A stretch of 64,000 nucleotides of DNA from Bordetella parapertussis (GTDB lineage Bacteria; Pseudomonadota; Gammaproteobacteria; Burkholderiales; Burkholderiaceae_D), in NCBI GenBank assembly GCA_945866125.1, contig CAMBFZ010000004.1, positions 62,001 through 126,000 of the forward strand, in the 5' to 3' direction. Each line of letters opens with the position of its first letter. Positions within the stretch are counted from its first letter, which is position 1. Positions 43,715 through 52,589 of this stretch are shown here, piece by piece. The translations under genes and the position numbers were made by a program. The notes beneath the pieces were generated by a model. It was not told the DNA's origin, did not search any database, and was given only the letters and a program-made list of their open reading frames with translations.

Positions 43715-44362
43715 TTAAATCGTATTAGCCAGCCACGGAAAGCGGGCAATATGGCGTTCTTCAAAATGATGAATCGCATCGGCCTGTTGCAGGGTCAGGC
43801 CGATATCATCGAGCCCATTGATCATGCAGTGCTTGCGAAAGCTGTCGATCTCGAAGTGCAGCAGCTTGCTGCCGTTGGCAGTGGCCACGGTCTGCTGCGC
43901 AAGATCGACCACGAGCTTGTACCCGGGGAAGGCTTTGACTTCATCAAATAGTTTGTCGATCTCGGTCTCGGGCAGCACGATAGGCAACAAACCATTTTTG
44001 TAGCAGTTGTTGAAAAAAATATCAGCAAAGCTCGGGGCGATCACGGCACGAAACCCATATTGCTCCAGCGCCCAGGGCGCATGCTCGCGAGAGGAGCCAC
44101 AACCAAAATTTTTACGGGCCAGCAGCACCGATGCACCTTGGTAGCGAGAGTGGTTCAGCACAAAATCCGGATTCAACGGACGCGTGCTGTTGTCTCTGCC
44201 AGGCTCGCCCCGATCCAGATAGCGCCACTCGTCAAACAGATTTGGGCCAAAGCCGGTTCGCTTGATCGACTTTAAAAACTGCTTTGGAATGATCGCATCG
44301 GTATCGACATTGGCGCGGTCTAGGGGCGCCACTAGGCCGTCGAGTAAAGTAAATTTTTTCAT
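43715..44362 (-). CDS. leuD: 3-isopropylmalate dehydratase small subunit
   Basis: A 215-residue swivel subunit that pairs with LeuC. The substrate-binding motif NFGCGSSREHAPWAL and the N-terminal DRANVDTDAIIPKQFL are intact. It is separated from leuC by the entericidin gene. Confidence 0.98.
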   Translation of the reverse strand: MKKFTLLDGLVAPLDRANVDTDAIIPKQFLKSIKRTGFGPNLFDEWRYLDRGEPGRDNSTRPLNPDFVLNHSRYQGASVLLARKNFGCGSSREHAPWALEQYGFRAVIAPSFADIFFNNCYKNGLLPIVLPETEIDKLFDEVKAFPGYKLVVDLAQQTVATANGSKLLHFEIDSFRKHCMINGLDDIGLTLQQADAIHHFEERHIARFPWLANTI

Positions 44363-44393
44363 GCTCAGTATTGTTGGTTAGAGGCGCAGCTGC

Positions 44394-44516
44394 TTATTTT
44401 TTGGTGGCGTCCTGTACTTTTTCGCCCAGCTTTTCGAAATCTTTGCCCACACCATTGATGGTGTTGCAGCCGGCCAGCAGCACAAAGAGACTCAGCAGTA
44501 TCGTGATTTTTTTCAT
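44394..44516 (-). CDS. Entericidin-like small lipoprotein
   Basis: A 40-residue lipoprotein (MKKITILLSLFVLLAGC to the cysteine, then a short NTINGVGKDFEKLG-type amphipathic tail ending DATKK). The lipobox LLAGC puts the lipidated Cys at residue 17. This matches the entericidin A/B family of tiny outer-membrane lipoproteins. A GGAGAAAC RBS lies just upstream. It sits inside the leuCDB operon between leuC and leuD, an arrangement I recall from other Burkholderiales. Entericidin B has been proposed to promote lysis in stationary phase; function here is unproven. Confidence 0.9.
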   Translation of the reverse strand: MKKITILLSLFVLLAGCNTINGVGKDFEKLGEKVQDATKK

Positions 44517-44559
44517 TGTGTTTCTCCTGGTTAGATAAGTTAGATGCCGTTAGGTGACG

Positions 44560-45960
44560 TTAGGTGCCACGTACATCAACGAAATGACCGGCGATCCCGG
44601 CAGCAGCAGCCATGGCGGGACTCACCAGATGCGTCCGTCCGCCCTGTCCTTGGCGCCCTTCAAAATTTCGGTTCGAGGTTGACGCACAACGCTCGCCCGG
44701 CTCCAACCGGTCCGCGTTCATCGCCAGACACATGGAGCAACCCGGCTCGCGCCATTCAAAACCGGCATCTTTAAAAATCTTGTCCAGCCCCTCTTTTTCA
44801 GCCTGTGTCTTGACCAGGCCCGAGCCCGGCACGACCATGGCTAACTTGACGTTGGAAGCGCGGAATTTACCGCGCACGACAGCAGCGGCAGCGCGCAAGT
44901 CTTCAATGCGGGAATTGGTACACGAACCGATAAAGACCTTGTCGATACGGATATCTTCGATCGGCGTGTTGGGCTTCAAGCCCATGTAGATCAACGCTTT
45001 TTCCATTGCGTCGCGCTTGACGGCGTCTTTTTCCTTATCAGGATCCGGCACCCGCGCATCCACCGGCACGACCATCTCGGGCGAGGTGCCCCAGGTGACT
45101 TGCGGCTGAATCTCGGCGGCATTGATCATCACTACCGCATCGAATTTTGCGTCAACGTCTGAATGCAGTGTCTGCCAATATTCGACCGCTCTTTCCCAAT
45201 GCGGCCCGACCGGCGAAAACGGCCGGCCCTTGACGTAATCGATGGTGGTCTGGTCGACCGCAATCATACCGGCGCGCGCGCCTGCTTCGATGGCCATATT
45301 GCAGACCGTCATGCGGCCTTCCATGGACAGCGCGCGAATTGCCTGACCGGCAAATTCAATCGCGTAGCCGGTGCCGCCGGCCGTGCCTATCTTGCCGATC
45401 ACGGCCAGCACGATATCTTTGGCCGTGATACCCGCACCAATGGCGCCGTCAAGCTGCACCAGCATGGCTTTGGATTTTTTTGCTAACAGCGTCTGCGTAG
45501 CCAGCACGTGCTCCACTTCCGAGGTGCCGATACCATGTGCCAGACAAGCAAACGCGCCGTGCGTGGACGTGTGCGAGTCGCCGCAGACAACCGTCATGCC
45601 CGGCAAGGTCGCGCCCTGCTCTGGCCCGATCACATGCACGATGCCCTGACGCTTATCGTTCATGTTGAAATAGGTCAGGCCGTATTCTTTGGCGTTTGCA
45701 TCCAGCGTCTCGACTTGCAGCCGGGAGACCGGGTCAGCGATGCCATTGGCACGGTCGGTGGTGGGGACGTTGTGATCGGCGACGACCAAGTTGGCCGCAT
45801 TGCGCCAGGGCTGGCGGCCAGCCAGCTTCAAACCTTCAAAGGCTTGCGGGCTGGTGACTTCGTGTACCAGGTGCCGGTCGATATAAAGAATGGTGGTGCC
45901 GTCTTCTGCGGTGTGCACCACGTGAGACTGCCAGAGTTTGTCGTAGAGCGTTTGGGCCAT
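44560..45960 (-). CDS. leuC: 3-isopropylmalate dehydratase large subunit
   Basis: A 466-residue [4Fe-4S] subunit for isomerising isopropylmalate. Cluster cysteines are in GSCTNSR and CSMCLAMN, and CGDSHTSTHGAFA is the first signature. First gene of the leu unit; a possible -10 lies upstream at 46011-46016. Confidence 0.98.
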   Translation of the reverse strand: MAQTLYDKLWQSHVVHTAEDGTTILYIDRHLVHEVTSPQAFEGLKLAGRQPWRNAANLVVADHNVPTTDRANGIADPVSRLQVETLDANAKEYGLTYFNMNDKRQGIVHVIGPEQGATLPGMTVVCGDSHTSTHGAFACLAHGIGTSEVEHVLATQTLLAKKSKAMLVQLDGAIGAGITAKDIVLAVIGKIGTAGGTGYAIEFAGQAIRALSMEGRMTVCNMAIEAGARAGMIAVDQTTIDYVKGRPFSPVGPHWERAVEYWQTLHSDVDAKFDAVVMINAAEIQPQVTWGTSPEMVVPVDARVPDPDKEKDAVKRDAMEKALIYMGLKPNTPIEDIRIDKVFIGSCTNSRIEDLRAAAAVVRGKFRASNVKLAMVVPGSGLVKTQAEKEGLDKIFKDAGFEWREPGCSMCLAMNADRLEPGERCASTSNRNFEGRQGQGGRTHLVSPAMAAAAGIAGHFVDVRGT

Positions 45961-46010
45961 GGCGGGAAAGACGCGGTTTGCCGCGTAGTTTGAGCTAAAA
46001 ATAGCCCCAG

Positions 46011-46016
46011 ATTATG
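46011..46016 (-). promoter_or_regulatory. Possible -10 element of the leuC promoter
   Basis: CATAAT on the minus strand, about 50 bases before the leuC ATG, with no clear -35. A perfect 9-base hairpin (46031-46039 with 46048-46056) lies just upstream of it and is preceded, not followed, by T residues on the minus strand. Confidence 0.3.
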
Positions 46017-46078
46017 CCATACCAGCAGGGGCGAATCCGCTGCTTATCGGATTCGCAAAAAAATGCAAAGCACGGCGC

Positions 46079-46903
46079 CTACTTATGCCCCTCATGCGCC
46101 TGCTGATACAGCGGCATCACGCGTGCCGAATAGGTTGTCAAATCCTGCACCCGCTCGGCCCGCGGCGGGTGGGTCGACATGAACTTCAACGGCTCGCTGC
46201 CGCCGACCTGCGCCATTTTTTGCCACAAGGTAATGGCCGCGCGCGGATCAAAGCCGGCGCGCGCCGCTAGTTCGACGCCCATGCGATCGGCCTCGGTTTC
46301 ATGGGCGCGGGAATTTGGCAGACCCAGCAAACCCTGATACGCGTATTCCATCCCCTTTTGACCGACTTGCCCGACCCCGGCTACCGTGGCCAAAATAGAA
46401 ATGCCGATGTTAGCCACGGCCTGCTCGGAGGCGCGTTCACGGGAGTGCTCGCGCAGCGCATGCGCAATCTCATGACCCATCACCGCAGCGAGCTCGTCGT
46501 CGGTGAGTTTTAGTTTTTCAATAAGGCCTGTGTAGACCGCGATTTTTCCGCCCGGCATACACCAGGCATTGACCTCGGGAGAACTCAACACATTAATCTC
46601 CCATCGCCAGCTCCGTGCGTCCGGTCGAAAGGCCGCCACCTGCGCAATGAGTTTGTCGCCGATTTGACGTACACGCTCAAACTGGGCTGCATCCGTGTTG
46701 CGCTTGTTTTTTTTATCTGCCTCGGCCATCAGCTGTCCATACTGTTTCGCCGCACCCTGTTCCATAGCCTGCGCGGACACGGCCATGCGCTGCTGACGAT
46801 CAACACCCACCATGCCCGCTTGCGTGGTGCGCACCGTCTCGCAGCCAGCCAAGGCCAATGCCAGCGAAATAGTCAGCGCGGCGTTACGAAAAACGATCTT
46901 CAT
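46079..46903 (-). CDS. M48-family zinc metallopeptidase lipoprotein
   Basis: A 274-residue periplasmic lipoprotein. Lipobox LALAGC puts the lipid on Cys21. The zinc-peptidase motif HEIAH is at 144-148 and the third ligand region is HETEADRMG (201-209). It resembles the LoiP/BepA-like group that removes misfolded outer-membrane proteins. Its ATG overlaps the stop of the upstream MFS gene as ATGA, so the two are translationally coupled. Confidence 0.92.
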   Translation of the reverse strand: MKIVFRNAALTISLALALAGCETVRTTQAGMVGVDRQQRMAVSAQAMEQGAAKQYGQLMAEADKKNKRNTDAAQFERVRQIGDKLIAQVAAFRPDARSWRWEINVLSSPEVNAWCMPGGKIAVYTGLIEKLKLTDDELAAVMGHEIAHALREHSRERASEQAVANIGISILATVAGVGQVGQKGMEYAYQGLLGLPNSRAHETEADRMGVELAARAGFDPRAAITLWQKMAQVGGSEPLKFMSTHPPRAERVQDLTTYSARVMPLYQQAHEGHK

Positions 46904-48072
46904 TTATTTTCCTCATCCAGATGCTGCCAGTGATAGCTCAACAACGCAGCGGCTAGTCCTGCAAGCGACATCGCCGCGGCAATCAGATAGACCAGCTGTG
47001 CGCCAAATGTATCCCAGCACGCAGAGAGCAGCAAGCCGCCCAGACTGCCGCCGAGACCGTACGAGATACTGATAAACAAAGCCTGACCCCGCGCCTGTAG
47101 CGCCCCCGAAAACCAGCGCTGCAAGGTCGCCACGGACGCCGAATGATGCACCCCAAACGTGGCCGCATGCAGCACTTGCGCAATCAGTAGCAAGACCAGA
47201 GACTGCGCACCAAAGCCAATCATCAAAAACCGCAGCACACCAATGGCGAGACTGGCAATCATCAGATTTTTTACTCCAAAGCGGCGAAAGAGTGGTGCCT
47301 GATAAAAGAAAAACACAATCTCGGCGACGACACCAAGGGACCACATCAAACCGATCACGGTCTTGCTATAACCAATTTGCGCCAAATAGAGTGAGTAGTA
47401 AACGTAGAGCGACGCGTGGGCTGCTACCATCAAAAAAGTCGACGAAAAAAACGCTATTACCGCGCGCCGTCTTAGCAGCTGCCGCACCAGCGGTGTTTCA
47501 TGCGCGTGCGCCACCACAGGAACTTCACGCATGCGCAGCGTGACCGCCGACACCATCAGCAACAACGCCAACGCAATCGCAGGCATCCAATCGACGCCAT
47601 ACCAGTCCAGCAACTGCCCCGCCGTCATTACTGCGACAATAAAACCAACCGAACCCCATAACCGCAAGCGCCCGTAGTGGGTCAGATCACCCCGCATGGC
47701 CGAGAGCATCAAGGCTTCCGACAAAGGTCCTTGGGCGCTGGTAAATAAATTAACGATCACCATCACGACAAAGAAAGCCCAAAAAGTCTGACCATAAAAC
47801 ATGCCGCAAAACGCCAGCGCCGCGGCCAGCGACGTGACTCGCAGTACTCGGACGCGCTGACCAGTGTGATCCGCGACCCAACCCCACAGATTGGGTCCGA
47901 AAATACGCATGACCTGCAAGAGCGACATCAAGACACCGATCTGCACAGCCGACACACCGCGTCCGGCAAAGTACAAACTGGCATACGGCGAGAACACGCC
48001 GACGTAACCGTAATAAGCGAAAAAAAACAACGCGAAATTCAGCGATTGTTCAGGTCGGGGAGAGAGGGACAC
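46900..48072 (-). CDS. MFS transporter (HcaT/PPP-like family)
   Basis: A 390-residue permease with about 12 hydrophobic segments. The N-terminal FALFFFAYYGYVGVFSPYASLYF segment, split by aromatic residues, and GPNLWGWVADHTGQR (loop 2-3 motif) resemble the 3-phenylpropionate transporter group (MFS_1-like). The substrate is unknown and no aromatic-catabolic genes lie nearby. It overlaps the M48 peptidase gene by 4 bases. Confidence 0.85.
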   Translation of the reverse strand: MSLSPRPEQSLNFALFFFAYYGYVGVFSPYASLYFAGRGVSAVQIGVLMSLLQVMRIFGPNLWGWVADHTGQRVRVLRVTSLAAALAFCGMFYGQTFWAFFVVMVIVNLFTSAQGPLSEALMLSAMRGDLTHYGRLRLWGSVGFIVAVMTAGQLLDWYGVDWMPAIALALLLMVSAVTLRMREVPVVAHAHETPLVRQLLRRRAVIAFFSSTFLMVAAHASLYVYYSLYLAQIGYSKTVIGLMWSLGVVAEIVFFFYQAPLFRRFGVKNLMIASLAIGVLRFLMIGFGAQSLVLLLIAQVLHAATFGVHHSASVATLQRWFSGALQARGQALFISISYGLGGSLGGLLLSACWDTFGAQLVYLIAAAMSLAGLAAALLSYHWQHLDEENK

Positions 48073-48177
48073 GAAGGAAGCCGGTCTTTCGAAATGAGGC
48101 GCTCAGTCAATACAGCGATGCAGCAAAGGCAGTCGGCACAGCATGATGCAACGCAGGACGTGATGCACAGGAAGCAA

Positions 48178-49257
48178 TCAGCCCGCACGCCCTGTCGACA
48201 CATCACCACACTGGGCCCGATGACGCAAGGCCTGATCCATCAGCACCAGCGCCAGCATGGCTTCGGCAATGGGCGTGGCACGGATGCCAACGCAAGGATC
48301 ATGCCGCCCCAGTGTCTCGACCATCACAGGCTGACCATCGCGATCCACCGAGCGGCGCGGCGTACGAATACTCGACGTCGGCTTGATCGCAATCGATACG
48401 GTGATGTCCTGGCCTGATGAAATACCCCCCAGCACACCGCCGGACTGGTTACCCGCAAAACCTTCCGGTGTGAGCTCATCGCCCTCGGAACCTTTTTGCG
48501 CAACGCAGTTAAAGCCGGCGCCAATTTCCACGCCTTTTACTGCATTAATGCCCATCATCGCAAACGCAATATCAGCATCGAGCTTGTCGTAGATAGGCTG
48601 ACCCCAGCCCACTGGCACGTTTTGCGCCACCACGTTAATACGCGCACCACACGAATCCCCTGCTTTGCGCAGGCTGTCCATGTACGCTTCGAGCTCAGGC
48701 ACGATGCTGGCGTTGGCGGCAAAAAATGGATTGGCAGAGACCTGATCCCAAGACTCAAACGGAATCACGATATCACCTAGCTGGCTCATGCAGCCTTTGA
48801 ACGTTACGCCGTACTGACTATGCAACCACTTACGTGCCACCGCAGCAGCACCCACGACCGGTGCTGTCAAACGCGCCGACGAACGACCACCGCCGCGCGG
48901 ATCACGGATACCGTACTTGTGCCAATACGTGTAGTCAGCATGACCCGGTCGAAAACGGTCAACAATGTTGCCGTAGTCCTGACTGCGCTGGTCTTCGTTT
49001 TGAATCAGCAGCGCAATCGGTGTGCCGGTGGTTTTGCCCTCATACACACCAGATAAAATCTGCACTGTGTCAGATTCTTTGCGCTGGGTGACGTGGCGTG
49101 AGGTCCCGGGCTTGCGGCGGTCGAGCTCAGGCTGAATATCGGCCTCGGACAAGGCCATGCCGGGCGGGCAACCGTCAATCACGCAGCCAATTGCGGGGCC
49201 GTGCGATTCGCCAAAAGTGGTGACACAGAAAAGAGTACCGAATGTATTGCCGGACAT
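48178..49257 (-). CDS. aroC: Chorismate synthase
   Basis: A 359-residue FMN enzyme at the end of the shikimate pathway. Signature segments GESHGPAIGCVIDGCPPG, RPGHADYTYWHKYG and RGGGRSSARLTA (in parts) are intact. It follows the LplT-like transporter gene by 31 bases and feeds the aromatic pathway that trpFBA use downstream. Confidence 0.98.
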   Translation of the reverse strand: MSGNTFGTLFCVTTFGESHGPAIGCVIDGCPPGMALSEADIQPELDRRKPGTSRHVTQRKESDTVQILSGVYEGKTTGTPIALLIQNEDQRSQDYGNIVDRFRPGHADYTYWHKYGIRDPRGGGRSSARLTAPVVGAAAVARKWLHSQYGVTFKGCMSQLGDIVIPFESWDQVSANPFFAANASIVPELEAYMDSLRKAGDSCGARINVVAQNVPVGWGQPIYDKLDADIAFAMMGINAVKGVEIGAGFNCVAQKGSEGDELTPEGFAGNQSGGVLGGISSGQDITVSIAIKPTSSIRTPRRSVDRDGQPVMVETLGRHDPCVGIRATPIAEAMLALVLMDQALRHRAQCGDVSTGRAG

Positions 49258-49288
49258 GATGGAGGACGCAGCGGAAGACGGAAAGCGC

Positions 49289-50626
49289 TCATTCTACCAG
49301 CCGCCGGCGTCCCGTCAGCGCTATCAACCAACTCCTTAGCGCCCGCGGATACGCTGGCTGCATCACGCAAAGCAGCGCAAGCAGCAGCGCATTGGCAAGC
49401 GCCGTAAAAAGAAACAGCTGCGGCACCGACAGCCCTGCGCGCAACAGCAGCATCGCCATGAGCGCGGCGACCACCATGAACAAGGCATTGAGGATATTCA
49501 TGCCACCGATGGTGCGCGACAGATGCGCCCGCTCGGCTTTCATCTGGATGAGCGCAAATAGCGGCACGACATAAACGCCACCGCACACACCGAGTAAGGC
49601 GCAGTCCGCCAAAATACGCAGACCAGCACCTTGCGCGAGAAACCCAGCCGCGCCAAGTGGCGTCACAGTCACATAGGCGATACTGGCCAGATAAAGATCG
49701 AGCCCGAACAGGCTCAAACCCAGCGCACCCATCGGCACCAGCCCGATCTGCAACTGGCGTCCCGACAGTCGCTCGCAGAGCAAAGAACCGGCGCCGATGC
49801 CAAGCGAAAACGCTGTCAGCAGCAACACAAACACCATTGGCTCACCGTGCAGCACATCGCGCGCAAAAACAGGAAATTGGGCGAGCAACATCGCCCCGAA
49901 AAACCAAAACCACGAATTGGCCAGCATCGCGATAAAGACCTCGCGGTTACGTGCCGAAAACCGCAGATTACGTCCGATCTCGGTAAACGGATTACGACTA
50001 ATTACCAGCGCCGGATCGACCGCAGGCGTGACCGGAATAGCGCGACTGCATAGCCATCCGAGCACCGCCACCAACACCGTCGCACTCATTATTATGACTA
50101 CACCGTAGGGTTGCGAGCTCACCAGCACCGCACCACTGAGCTGGCCGGTCAGGATGCCGACAAAGGTCCCCATCTGCACCATGCCATTGCCTCCGACGAG
50201 CTCGTTGGGCTCCAGATGCTGGGGCAAGTACGCGTGCTTGACCGGACCGAACAGGGTCGAGTGCAGCCCCATCGCCACCACGGCAGCAATCAGTATCCAC
50301 AGGCTGTGCGTGAGCCAACCGAGCGCCGCGATCGCCATGATGGCAATCTCGAGCACCTTGACTAAACGCACCAGGCGGGATTTTTCAAATTTGTCGGCGA
50401 TCTGGCCAGCGGTGGCCGACACCAGAACAAAAGGCAGAATGAACAAACCGGCAATCAGATTATTGAGCAAGCCAACATTAAGATCGGTCCAGCTCAGCGC
50501 GTCATAGGTAATGACGGTGACCAACGCGGTTTTGAACAGGTTGTCATTAAAAGCGCCAAGAAACTGCGCGCAAAAAAACGGCGCAAAGCGCCGTTCAATC
50601 AGCAGGGTGAATTGATTAGAAGACAA
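49289..50626 (-). CDS. MFS transporter (LplT-like)
   Basis: A roughly 445-residue permease. The start SNQFTLLIERRFAPFF and the motif QFLGAFNDNLFKTALV are typical of the lysophospholipid transporter LplT and relatives; 10-12 hydrophobic segments follow. No ATG fits. TTG at 50626 is chosen because family members begin there; TTG at 50641 or GTG at 50665 (inside the CBS gene's end) are alternatives. No acyltransferase (aas) gene lies beside it, so the lysophospholipid role is uncertain. Gap to the upstream CBS gene is 28 bases. Confidence 0.82.
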   Translation of the reverse strand: MSSNQFTLLIERRFAPFFCAQFLGAFNDNLFKTALVTVITYDALSWTDLNVGLLNNLIAGLFILPFVLVSATAGQIADKFEKSRLVRLVKVLEIAIMAIAALGWLTHSLWILIAAVVAMGLHSTLFGPVKHAYLPQHLEPNELVGGNGMVQMGTFVGILTGQLSGAVLVSSQPYGVVIIMSATVLVAVLGWLCSRAIPVTPAVDPALVISRNPFTEIGRNLRFSARNREVFIAMLANSWFWFFGAMLLAQFPVFARDVLHGEPMVFVLLLTAFSLGIGAGSLLCERLSGRQLQIGLVPMGALGLSLFGLDLYLASIAYVTVTPLGAAGFLAQGAGLRILADCALLGVCGGVYVVPLFALIQMKAERAHLSRTIGGMNILNALFMVVAALMAMLLLRAGLSVPQLFLFTALANALLLALLCVMQPAYPRALRSWLIALTGRRRLVE

Positions 50627-50654
50627 AGCGGGATCAGTCAACGCAGGAAAACAT

Positions 50655-51101
50655 TTACTCTTCACCCTCGGCCGGCCAGTCGCGAATGTAAGCCTTGAGC
50701 ATTTTGTTTTCGAAGCTTTGCGCCTCAAACACTGCCCGGGCCACATCGTAAAATGACATCACGCCCAGTAACACCGCACCATCGAGGACCGGCACATAAC
50801 GCGCATGACGCTCAAGCATGATCCGGCGAATCTCGTTAACGTCAGTGTCGGGCGAGATCGACAAGACGGTACGTTCCATATGCTGACCGACACTATCGTC
50901 ACCAATCGAGCCACGGTTAGCGTGCACCGCTTTCATTACCTCGCGGAAGGTCAGCATGCCGACGAGCGCGCCAGCTTCCATCACAACGAGAGAGCCGATG
51001 TCTTTGTCGGCCATCACATCAATCGCTTCGCGCAGTAAAGACTCAGGCGACACCGTATAGAGGATGTTGCCCTTGACCTTGAGGATTTCAGAAACCTTCA
51101 T
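50655..51101 (-). CDS. CBS-pair domain protein
   Basis: A 148-residue protein made of two CBS repeats (about 8-62 and 73-130) that normally bind adenosyl nucleotides. The first has LREAIDVMADKDIGSLVV, the second has RIMLERHARYVPVLDG. The C-terminus KAYIRDWP is common to the short Betaproteobacterial CBS proteins. The ATG at 51101 has GGAGG upstream. Its partner or target is unknown. It is divergent from metY (174 bases). Confidence 0.9.
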   Translation of the reverse strand: MKVSEILKVKGNILYTVSPESLLREAIDVMADKDIGSLVVMEAGALVGMLTFREVMKAVHANRGSIGDDSVGQHMERTVLSISPDTDVNEIRRIMLERHARYVPVLDGAVLLGVMSFYDVARAVFEAQSFENKMLKAYIRDWPAEGEE

Positions 51102-51223
51102 GTGTCGCCTCCATAATTTTTTGTTTTTACTAATGATCGTGGCAATGTAGCCCAGCCGCCGTAAAAAAGCCAGTATCGCACTGCGTTGCGCGAGCACCAT
51201 CAAGCGAGATCAAGCGCATCCCC

Positions 51224-51229
51224 TATAAT
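51224..51229 (+). promoter_or_regulatory. -10 element upstream of metY
   Basis: A perfect TATAAT, 46 bases before the metY ATG. No good -35 is seen. The leader is too short for a known SAM or SAH riboswitch and none was recognised. Confidence 0.5.
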
Positions 51230-51275
51230 TCCCGCTTCACAAGACTAACGTGCCGCATCAGGAGACCACAAACCA

Positions 51276-52586
51276 ATGAGCGAACCCAAATACCCGGGCT
51301 TTGACACCCTGTCCCTGCACGCAGGCAGCGCCCCGGATCCTGCCACCGGCGCGCGTGCCACGCCGATTTATATGTCCACGTCGTTTGTCTTCAAAGACGC
51401 CGACCATGCCGCTTCGCTGTTCAATATGGAACGGGCCGGTCATGTGTATTCCCGCATTTCAAATCCGACCAACGCTGTACTTGAAGAGCGCATCGCTGCG
51501 CTCGAAGGCGGCGTAGCCGGCATCGCCGTGGCGAGTGGTCAGGCCGCGCTGCATTTAGGTCTCGCCACGATTGCGGGTGCCGGCTCCCATGTACTGGCCT
51601 CGCGCGCACTGTATGGCGGCTCGCAAAATCTGCTCGGCTATACGATGAAGCGCTTCGGCATTGAGACCACCTTCGTCGATCCGCGCGACCTCGACGCGTG
51701 GCGCAGCAATATCCGCCCCAACACCAAGGTCCTTTTTGCAGAGACCCTCGGCAACCCCGGACTCGATGTCCTCGATATCGACAAGGTCGCTGCTATCGCG
51801 CATGAAAATCATCTGCCGCTGATGATGGACTCCACCTTCACCACACCGTATCTGCTACGACCATTTGAACACGGCGCCGATCTGGTCTTTCATTCCGCTA
51901 CCAAATTTTTGTGCGGGCACGGTACGGCAGTGGGTGGTCTGCTGGTCGACGGCGGCACCTTTGACTGGCAAAACGCCTATGAAAAATCGGGCCGCTTTGC
52001 TGAATTATGCGAGCCCTATGACGGCTTCCACGGGATGGTATTTGCCGAAGAATCCAGCGTGGCGCCGTTTTCATTACGCGCACGACGTGAAGGCCTGCGC
52101 GACTTCGGCGCAGTCATGAGCCCGTATAACGCGTTTACCATTTTGCAGGGCATCGAAACACTGGGCTTACGCATGGACCGGCACGTGGCCAACGCGCGCA
52201 AGGTCGTCGAGTTCCTGGTTGCGCACCCGGCGGTAGCGTCTGTCTCCTATCCCGAATTACCCGACCATCCTGACCATGCGCTGGCAAGCCGACTGCTGCC
52301 CAAAGGCTGCGGCTCGGTCTTTTCATTCGTCATCAAAGGTGATCGCGCCGCTGGCCAGCGCTTCGTTGAATCGCTCACGCTATTCTCGCATCTGGCCAAT
52401 GTAGGCGACGCCAAATCACTAGTGATTCACCCGGCCTCAACCACGCACTTCCGGGTACCGACAGCGCAACTGGCAGCCTCCGGCATTAGCGAAGGGACGA
52501 TGCGTTTGTCCATCGGTTTGGAAGACGTCGACGATCTGATCGATGATTTGAAACGCGGCCTGAAAGCCGCACAAAAAGGAGCGTAA
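51276..52586 (+). CDS. metY: O-acetylhomoserine sulfhydrylase
   Basis: A 436-residue PLP enzyme that forms homocysteine from O-acetylhomoserine and sulfide. The PLP lysine is in FHSATKFLCGHGT, the phosphate contact is YSRISNPTNAVLEERI, and the length (longer than cystathionine synthases) fits MetY. AGGAG precedes the ATG. It is followed after 3 bases by an alpha/beta hydrolase gene. Together with the MesD-like synthase it would give a direct sulfide-to-methionine route. Confidence 0.92.
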   Translation: MSEPKYPGFDTLSLHAGSAPDPATGARATPIYMSTSFVFKDADHAASLFNMERAGHVYSRISNPTNAVLEERIAALEGGVAGIAVASGQAALHLGLATIAGAGSHVLASRALYGGSQNLLGYTMKRFGIETTFVDPRDLDAWRSNIRPNTKVLFAETLGNPGLDVLDIDKVAAIAHENHLPLMMDSTFTTPYLLRPFEHGADLVFHSATKFLCGHGTAVGGLLVDGGTFDWQNAYEKSGRFAELCEPYDGFHGMVFAEESSVAPFSLRARREGLRDFGAVMSPYNAFTILQGIETLGLRMDRHVANARKVVEFLVAHPAVASVSYPELPDHPDHALASRLLPKGCGSVFSFVIKGDRAAGQRFVESLTLFSHLANVGDAKSLVIHPASTTHFRVPTAQLAASGISEGTMRLSIGLEDVDDLIDDLKRGLKAAQKGA

Positions 52587-52589
52587 GCC

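Noticed and set aside
46031..46056. Hairpin gcgaatccg/cggattcgc as a terminator after the M48 gene
   Set aside because: On the minus strand the T-run comes before, not after, the stem; on the plus strand it is followed by A residues. It does not fit an intrinsic terminator on either strand.
51230..51275. SAM or SAH riboswitch upstream of metY
   Set aside because: The leader after the -10 is only about 40 bases and shows no known aptamer elements.
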